This document shows positions 59,457 through 64,000 of a DNA stretch of 64,000 bases, piece after piece; positions within the stretch are counted from its first letter, which is position 1, and every line of letters starts with the position of its first letter. Location: the NCBI GenBank assembly GCA_041392065.1, contig JAWKMU010000006.1:124001-188000 (forward strand), written 5' to 3'. The notes under the pieces are model-generated. The model had not been told where the DNA came from. It made no database searches and was given only the letters and a program-made list of their open reading frames with translations. A program made the translations under genes and the position numbers. Origin of the DNA: CAJQLB01 sp041392065. Lineage in GTDB: Bacteria; Bacteroidota; Bacteroidia; Flavobacteriales; Flavobacteriaceae.

Positions 59457-61568
59457 ATGCAAAAAATCGTCATTCCGTTACTCATTTTATTCATATCTCT
59501 TGCAAGTTGCAAGAGTGAAACTTCCGAACCAATGGAACATCAATATACCAACGAGCTTATTAATGAAACAAGTCCATATTTACTGCAACATGCACATAAT
59601 CCTGTAAACTGGAAAGCTTGGAATGATAAAACTCTTGATGAAGCTAAAACTAGTAATAAACTCATACTCATTAGTGTTGGTTATGCCTCTTGCCATTGGT
59701 GTCATGTAATGGAGCATGAAAGTTTTGAAGACTCCTTGGTGGCTCAAATAATGAACAAGAACTTCATTAACATCAAAGTAGACAGAGAAGAACGTCCTGA
59801 TGTGGATCAAGTATATATGAATGCTGTGCAACTTATGACTGGAAGTGGTGGTTGGCCTCTTAATGTTGTTGCACTTCCAGATGGACGACCAGTTTGGGGA
59901 GGCACTTACTTTAAAAAAGAGCAATGGATGAGTGTGCTTGAGCAGATTTCTGAAGTATATCAGGAAAACCCTCAGAAACTTATTGAATATGCCGATAAGT
60001 TAGAAGCAGGAATAAAATCATTAGATGTTGTAAGTCTCAATACCAATGAGGTTGAGTTTAAACAAGAATTTGTGTCTGAAGCTGTGGAAAAATGGTCTCA
60101 AAGTTTTGATAGGATTAAAGGCGGAACCAACAGAGCTCCAAAATTCATGATGCCAAACAACTTACACTTTTTAATGCGCGAAGCCTATCAAAATAAAAAT
60201 ACCGATTTGCAAGGTTATGTTAACCTCACACTAACTAAAATTGCTTTTGGAGGTGTTTTTGATCATGTTGGTGGTGGATTTTCAAGATATTCTGTTGATG
60301 ATAAGTGGCATGTACCTCATTTTGAAAAAATGCTTTACGATAATGCTCAATTAGTTAGCTTGTATAGTGATGCTTATTTAATTACAAAAAATCCGTTGTA
60401 TAAAGAAGTGGTTTTTGAAACCTTAGAATTTGTAAAACGTGAATTAACAGATACAAATGGCACTTTTTATTCATCGTTGGATGCTGATAGCACAACACCT
60501 TCAGGAGAGCTTGAAGAAGGCGCTTTTTATGTTTGGCAAGAAGATGTGTTAAAAAAGTTATTAGGTGAAGATTTTCAGCTTTTTGCTAATTATTATAACA
60601 TAAACGAGTATGGTTTATGGGAACATAATAATTATGTTTTGATAAGGTCAGATTCAGATGAAGTGTTCAATAAAAAATATGATATTTCAATTGATGACAT
60701 CACTAAAAAGAAAACAGCTTGGAAACAGTTGTTATTAAAAGAAAGAGCCAAACGAAGCAGACCAAGGTTAGACGACAAAGTACTTACTTCATGGAATGCC
60801 TTAATGCTGAAAGGTTATATTGATGCTTATAGAGTATTTAATAATGATGAATATTTGGAAGTAGCCATAAAAAATGCCGAGTTTATTTTAAACACTCAGA
60901 TAAAAGCTGATGGTGGTTTATACCACAACTTTAAAGATGGTAAAAGCACTATTAATGGCTACCTTGAAGACTATGCAACAGTTATTGATGCTTATTTAAG
61001 CTTGTATGAAAACACACTTGATGAAAAATGGTTAACTACGTCAAGAAATTTGGCAAATTATGCCTTTGATCACTTCTTTAATGATGAGAGTAAAATGTTT
61101 TATTTTACCTCAGATGAAGACACGCAGCTCGTAGCAAGAAACACAGAGTACAGAGATAATGTTATTGCATCGAGTAATTCTATTATGGCAAAAAACCTGT
61201 TACGACTATCGCACTATTTTGATAATGAAGCTTATGGGGAAACAGCAAGAACCATGTTGCATAATGTGATGCCTGAAATTGCTCAGTTTCCTTCAACATT
61301 TTCAAATTGGTTGGACTTAATGCTAAATTATACTAACAATTATTACGAAGTTGCCATTGTTGGTGCTGAAGTATATGAAAAAATCAAAGACTTAAACAGC
61401 TATTATTTACCAAACAAACTCATTATTGGTAGCGAGTCAGAAAACAATTTACCGCTTTTACAAAACAGATATGTTCAAGATAAAACACTAATTTATGTAT
61501 GTGTTAATAAGGCTTGTAAGCTTCCTGTTGAAGAGATTGAAAAAGCTGTAACCTTTATAAAAGAATAA
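59457..61568 (+). CDS. Thioredoxin-domain lipoprotein (DUF255/YyaL family)
   Basis: 703 residues. The signal sequence ends in a lipobox (ISLASC). Residues 25-190 are a thioredoxin-like DUF255 domain: ETSPYLLQHAHNPVNW, a CxxC in GYASCHWCHVME, ESFEDSLVAQIMN and KVDREERPDVDQVYMN. The remainder is an alpha/alpha barrel of six-hairpin type (HVGGGFSRYSVDDKWHVPHFEKML, YDNAQLVSLYSDAYL, SRPRLDDKVLTSWNALMLKGY), as in the spermatogenesis-associated SPATA20 and YyaL proteins. Function is unknown; carbohydrate or disulfide chemistry has been proposed for the family. DUF1304 follows after three bases. Confidence 0.88.
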   Translation: MQKIVIPLLILFISLASCKSETSEPMEHQYTNELINETSPYLLQHAHNPVNWKAWNDKTLDEAKTSNKLILISVGYASCHWCHVMEHESFEDSLVAQIMNKNFINIKVDREERPDVDQVYMNAVQLMTGSGGWPLNVVALPDGRPVWGGTYFKKEQWMSVLEQISEVYQENPQKLIEYADKLEAGIKSLDVVSLNTNEVEFKQEFVSEAVEKWSQSFDRIKGGTNRAPKFMMPNNLHFLMREAYQNKNTDLQGYVNLTLTKIAFGGVFDHVGGGFSRYSVDDKWHVPHFEKMLYDNAQLVSLYSDAYLITKNPLYKEVVFETLEFVKRELTDTNGTFYSSLDADSTTPSGELEEGAFYVWQEDVLKKLLGEDFQLFANYYNINEYGLWEHNNYVLIRSDSDEVFNKKYDISIDDITKKKTAWKQLLLKERAKRSRPRLDDKVLTSWNALMLKGYIDAYRVFNNDEYLEVAIKNAEFILNTQIKADGGLYHNFKDGKSTINGYLEDYATVIDAYLSLYENTLDEKWLTTSRNLANYAFDHFFNDESKMFYFTSDEDTQLVARNTEYRDNVIASSNSIMAKNLLRLSHYFDNEAYGETARTMLHNVMPEIAQFPSTFSNWLDLMLNYTNNYYEVAIVGAEVYEKIKDLNSYYLPNKLIIGSESENNLPLLQNRYVQDKTLIYVCVNKACKLPVEEIEKAVTFIKE

Positions 61569-61571
61569 CCA

Positions 61572-61931
61572 ATGGAAATTATTTCAACTATTTTAATCTT
61601 ATTTGTTGCTTTTGAACATTTGTACTTTTTAGTACTCGAAATGTTTTTATGGACTAAGCCAAAAGGCTTAAAAACCTTTGGATTAAAATCAAAAGAATTT
61701 GCAGAGGACACGAAAGTACTTGCGGCCAATCAAGGGCTTTATAATGGATTTTTATCTGCTGGCTTAGTTTTTTCAATTATGGAAAAAAACATTCATTTTG
61801 CTATATTCTTTCTTGTATGTGTGACCATAGCAGGAATTTATGGGTCTTACTCTACAAAGAACATTCGATTGTTTTACGTGCAAGCTGTTCCAGCTATTTT
61901 AGCACTTTTAGCATTACTTTTTAACTATTAA
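61572..61931 (+). CDS. DUF1304 membrane protein
   Basis: 119 residues with four membrane helices: IISTILILFVAFEHLYFLVLEMF, LYNGFLSAGLVFSIM, FAIFFLVCVTIAGIYGSY, and VQAVPAILALLALLFNY. The conserved polar residues HLYFLVLEMF and AANQGLYNGFL match the DUF1304 family of unknown function. It lies three bases after the thioredoxin-domain gene and 13 bases before mscS, so all three are probably co-transcribed. Confidence 0.87.
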   Translation: MEIISTILILFVAFEHLYFLVLEMFLWTKPKGLKTFGLKSKEFAEDTKVLAANQGLYNGFLSAGLVFSIMEKNIHFAIFFLVCVTIAGIYGSYSTKNIRLFYVQAVPAILALLALLFNY

Positions 61932-61944
61932 AATAAAAATACAA

Positions 61945-62757
61945 ATGAATTTAGATGAGATTTTAGATAAGGTGATTGATTTTGCCTCAGTATATGGTAT
62001 TAAGGTTATAGGTGCCATTTTAATTTGGATTGTTGGTTCTTGGGCTATTAAAAAAATCATGAAAGCCATAAAAACCATAATGACAAAGCGAGAATACGAT
62101 GAAAGCCTTCAAAAATTTCTGCTTAATCTCATAAACTGGATTTTAAAAATACTATTAATCATTACGCTTTTAGGCACTTTAGGAGTACCAACAACATCGT
62201 TTGCAGCTATTATAGCAGCAGCTGGTTTAGCTATTGGTTTAGCCTTACAAGGTAGTTTGGGTAATTTTGCAGGAGGAGTATTAATTATGATATTTAAGCC
62301 TTTTAAAATTGGTGATCTTATTGAAGCTCAAGGAGAGCTTGGCGTGGTAAAAGAAATTGAAATATTTACAACCAAACTTACTGGACTTTCCAATAGGGAA
62401 ATCATAATTCCTAATGGAGCTTTGTCTAACGGAAATATTATTAACTATACCACCGAAGGAACTCGACGTGTTGATTTAAATTTTGGTGTTGGCTATGAAT
62501 CTGACATTAAGAAAACCAAGGAAGTGTTAATGAATGTGCTTACATCTAATCCTTTGGTGCTAAAAGAGCCAGCTCCAACAGTAAACGTTTCAGAATTGGC
62601 TGATAGTTCTATAAATTTTGCTGTAAGACCTTGGTGCAAATCAGAGCATTATTGGGATGTGTATTTTGGTATTACAGAACAAACCAAAGAAGCTCTTGAT
62701 GCTGCAGGAATTGAAATTCCTTATCCACATCAAGTTGAAATACAGAAACAAGGTTAA
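61945..62757 (+). CDS. mscS: Small-conductance mechanosensitive channel
   Basis: 270 residues, MscS length. It opens under membrane tension to release osmolytes. Three helices precede the pore: GIKVIGAILIWIVGSWAI, WILKILLIITLLGTLGV, and the pore-lining AAIIAAAGLAIGLALQGSLGNFAGGVLIMIF. The cytosolic cage starts with PFKIGDLIEAQGELGVVKEIEIFTTKL and NREIIIPNGALSNGNIINYT. The C-terminus is GIEIPYPHQVEIQ. It overlaps the convergent tsaB gene end by four bases. Confidence 0.94.
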   Translation: MNLDEILDKVIDFASVYGIKVIGAILIWIVGSWAIKKIMKAIKTIMTKREYDESLQKFLLNLINWILKILLIITLLGTLGVPTTSFAAIIAAAGLAIGLALQGSLGNFAGGVLIMIFKPFKIGDLIEAQGELGVVKEIEIFTTKLTGLSNREIIIPNGALSNGNIINYTTEGTRRVDLNFGVGYESDIKKTKEVLMNVLTSNPLVLKEPAPTVNVSELADSSINFAVRPWCKSEHYWDVYFGITEQTKEALDAAGIEIPYPHQVEIQKQG

Positions 62758-63425
62758 GACTTTGGCTTAATAGCCACAAAATCTTTTAAATAATAAGGCT
62801 CAAAATAGGCGACATCTTCGATGTCGCTTTTTTTATACTTGTTAAAAGACAATAAACTCATCTGGTTTGCAGATGGCAATTTACCTTCAATAAAAACAGC
62901 ATTTTCATGTGAGATGAGCTCTTTTGTTTTTGCAACACCATTGCCAATAAACGTCACTTTTGATTCCTCTAAAAAAAAATTAAATGATTCGTTATTGAGT
63001 ACTTGTGCTTGAGTTTCTCTGATTCTGTTATAGTTATTATCAAACACTGCGGAATAGACCTCTAAACGTCTAGCATCAAGCATTGGGACAATTATTCCAT
63101 CATTAGTTTTGACTTGATATGCTAATGCTTCTAAAGTAGAGATAGCAATTAATGGCTTCCCTAATGCGAAACACAAACCCTTTGCTGCCGAAACACCTAT
63201 ACGCAATCCTGTATACGAGCCTGGACCTTTGCTTACTGCGATGGCTTCTAACTGAGAAGGTTTTATTTTACCTTGTTTTAAAACTTTTTCAATGAATACG
63301 TGGAGCTTTTCGGCATGTGAGTAATTATTATCGTAATCCTCCATTAAAACTAAAGTCCCTCCTTCAAAAGAAAGAGAGACTGAGCAGTTTGTTGTAGAAG
63401 TTTCTATGTTTAATATATAAGCCAC
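62754..63425 (-). CDS. tsaB: tRNA threonylcarbamoyladenosine biosynthesis protein TsaB
   Basis: 223 residues. It belongs to the ASKHA fold and helps TsaD/TsaE form t6A in tRNA. Visible are ILNIETSTTNCSVSLSFEGG, HAEKLHVFIEKVLKQ, VSKGPGSYTGLRIGVSAAKGLCFALG and DARRLEVYSAVFD. It overlaps the mscS stop by four bases and follows the TolC-type gene by two bases, in the same direction. Like other TsaBs, it lacks the metal-ligand histidines of TsaD. Confidence 0.93.
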   Translation of the reverse strand: MAYILNIETSTTNCSVSLSFEGGTLVLMEDYDNNYSHAEKLHVFIEKVLKQGKIKPSQLEAIAVSKGPGSYTGLRIGVSAAKGLCFALGKPLIAISTLEALAYQVKTNDGIIVPMLDARRLEVYSAVFDNNYNRIRETQAQVLNNESFNFFLEESKVTFIGNGVAKTKELISHENAVFIEGKLPSANQMSLLSFNKYKKSDIEDVAYFEPYYLKDFVAIKPKS

Positions 63426-63427
63426 TA

Positions 63428-64000
63428 TTAATCTAGTGTAATCGGTTTACCTGAAAAAAAGTCTAATACTTTTGTTCTAAATACGAAGTCGTATTTTGCA
63501 TTTGTCATTGCATTTTGTGCATTGATTAACCTTATTCTTGCTTGTTCAAGATTAAAAGCATTCATATTACCAATATTATAACGCTCTAATGAGTTATCGA
63601 AAGCTAATTGTTGAGATTCTAAAGATTCTTTTGCAGCTAAATAACTATTAAAAGCTGCCTTTGCATCAGCAAATGCCCTTTGAATATTAGTCTCAAGATT
63701 TAATTTTTGTTGTTCTAAATTTAACTTAGCATTGTCTTCTCTAATTTTAGCTTGAGCTACTGCTGTCCTGTTTTGAAATCTAGAAAAAATAGGGATATTC
63801 ACATTTAATCTAAAATTATGTCCCTTGTTTACATCTAGTTCTTTAAAAAAAGATTGTTTAAGAAAATCACTGTCTGATTCACTCCAAGTAGAACCAAATC
63901 CATATCCTAAAGATACTGATGGATAAAAACCTGATTTAGAAATTTCAGTACTTACTTTAGAATTTTCGATATTTTTTTCAGCAACTTTAATTTCATTTCT
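63428..64000 (-). CDS. TolC-family outer-membrane efflux protein, C-terminal part
   Basis: The frame is open to the right window edge (RNEIKVAEKNIENSKV ...), so the gene starts outside; the first GTG inside at 63802 is not the start. The visible 190 residues match the second TolC repeat: SKSGFYPSVSLGYGFGS, FRLNVNIPIFSRFQNRTAVAQAK, long helices, and NIGNMNAFNLEQARIRLINAQNAM. It forms part of a trimeric outer-membrane channel for export of drugs or proteins. tsaB follows after two bases. An adaptor and pump are expected outside the window. Confidence 0.9.
   Translation of the reverse strand, partial: RNEIKVAEKNIENSKVSTEISKSGFYPSVSLGYGFGSTWSESDSDFLKQSFFKELDVNKGHNFRLNVNIPIFSRFQNRTAVAQAKIREDNAKLNLEQQKLNLETNIQRAFADAKAAFNSYLAAKESLESQQLAFDNSLERYNIGNMNAFNLEQARIRLINAQNAMTNAKYDFVFRTKVLDFFSGKPITLD

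Overview
The window comes from an AT-rich genome of the Bacteroidota, family Flavobacteriaceae, probably a marine, gliding-type flavobacterium. The evidence is the gene content: type IX secretion parts (a PorG-like protein, a PorP/SprF-like protein, and a large adhesin with a gliding-type C-terminal sorting domain), DUF5686 and carboxypeptidase-regulatory-like outer-membrane proteins, a folK-deoxynucleoside kinase fusion, and the porG-uppS-bamA-ompH-ompH-murI order. Many start codons also follow a box of the form TAnnTTTG, the Bacteroidota -7 promoter element. I cannot name the genus from sequence alone. Almost everything is chromosomal core. I see no insertion sequence, prophage, CRISPR array or classical defence island.

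Layout. 1-5.2 kb: agmatinase (cut by the window edge), arginine decarboxylase, a small orphan zinc-ribbon-like protein and a DUF5686 outer-membrane protein. 5.2-12.6 kb: pyruvate dehydrogenase beta subunit diverging from electron transfer flavoprotein genes, a bifunctional nuclease, a nucleoside transporter, thymidylate synthase and an unusual membrane-anchor/dihydrofolate reductase fusion. 12.6-21.5 kb: an AraC regulator with an S41 peptidase lipoprotein, an FAD oxidoreductase, fabD, lspA, galE, a sugar aminotransferase and waaA. 21.6-28.5 kb: a tandem pair of duplicated lipoproteins, tRNA-Leu and tRNA-Gly, mutS, an RNA methyltransferase, the folK-dNK fusion, a GIY-YIG nuclease gene boxed by inverted hairpin elements, and a queuosine-precursor transporter. 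28.6-39.4 kb: AsmA-like, DUF2797, GH3-like, clpX-clpP-tig, a small membrane protein, an alpha/beta hydrolase and pdxJ. 39.4-47.7 kb: CBS protein, nadK, porG-like, uppS, bamA, two ompH and murI (cell-envelope assembly). 47.7-58.1 kb: carbonic anhydrase-like protein, a LytTR regulator with its TPR sensor kinase, a VWA protein, and a PorP/SprF plus giant T9SS adhesin pair. 58.2-64 kb: Nfu, dodecin, a thioredoxin-domain protein, DUF1304, MscS, tsaB and a TolC-type protein cut by the window edge.

Functional threads. Folate and thymidylate metabolism recurs (thyA, 2TM-DHFR, nucleoside transporter, folK-dNK). Outer-membrane biogenesis and type IX secretion dominate the second half. Protein quality control sits in the tig-clpP-clpX block.

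The best candidate for something undescribed is the 404-bp unit at 27410-27813. A solo GIY-YIG nuclease gene sits between two inverted copies of a hairpin element whose flanks are conserved while the central stem differs. Hairpins of other sequence elsewhere in the window (33.9 kb, 36.0 kb) share the same TGACA edge. Together this suggests a REP-like palindromic element system with a GIY-YIG enzyme as its possible mobiliser. A second unusual feature is the A10 run at the junction of the 2TM-DHFR fusion, where slippage in either direction would release a membrane protein without the enzyme.
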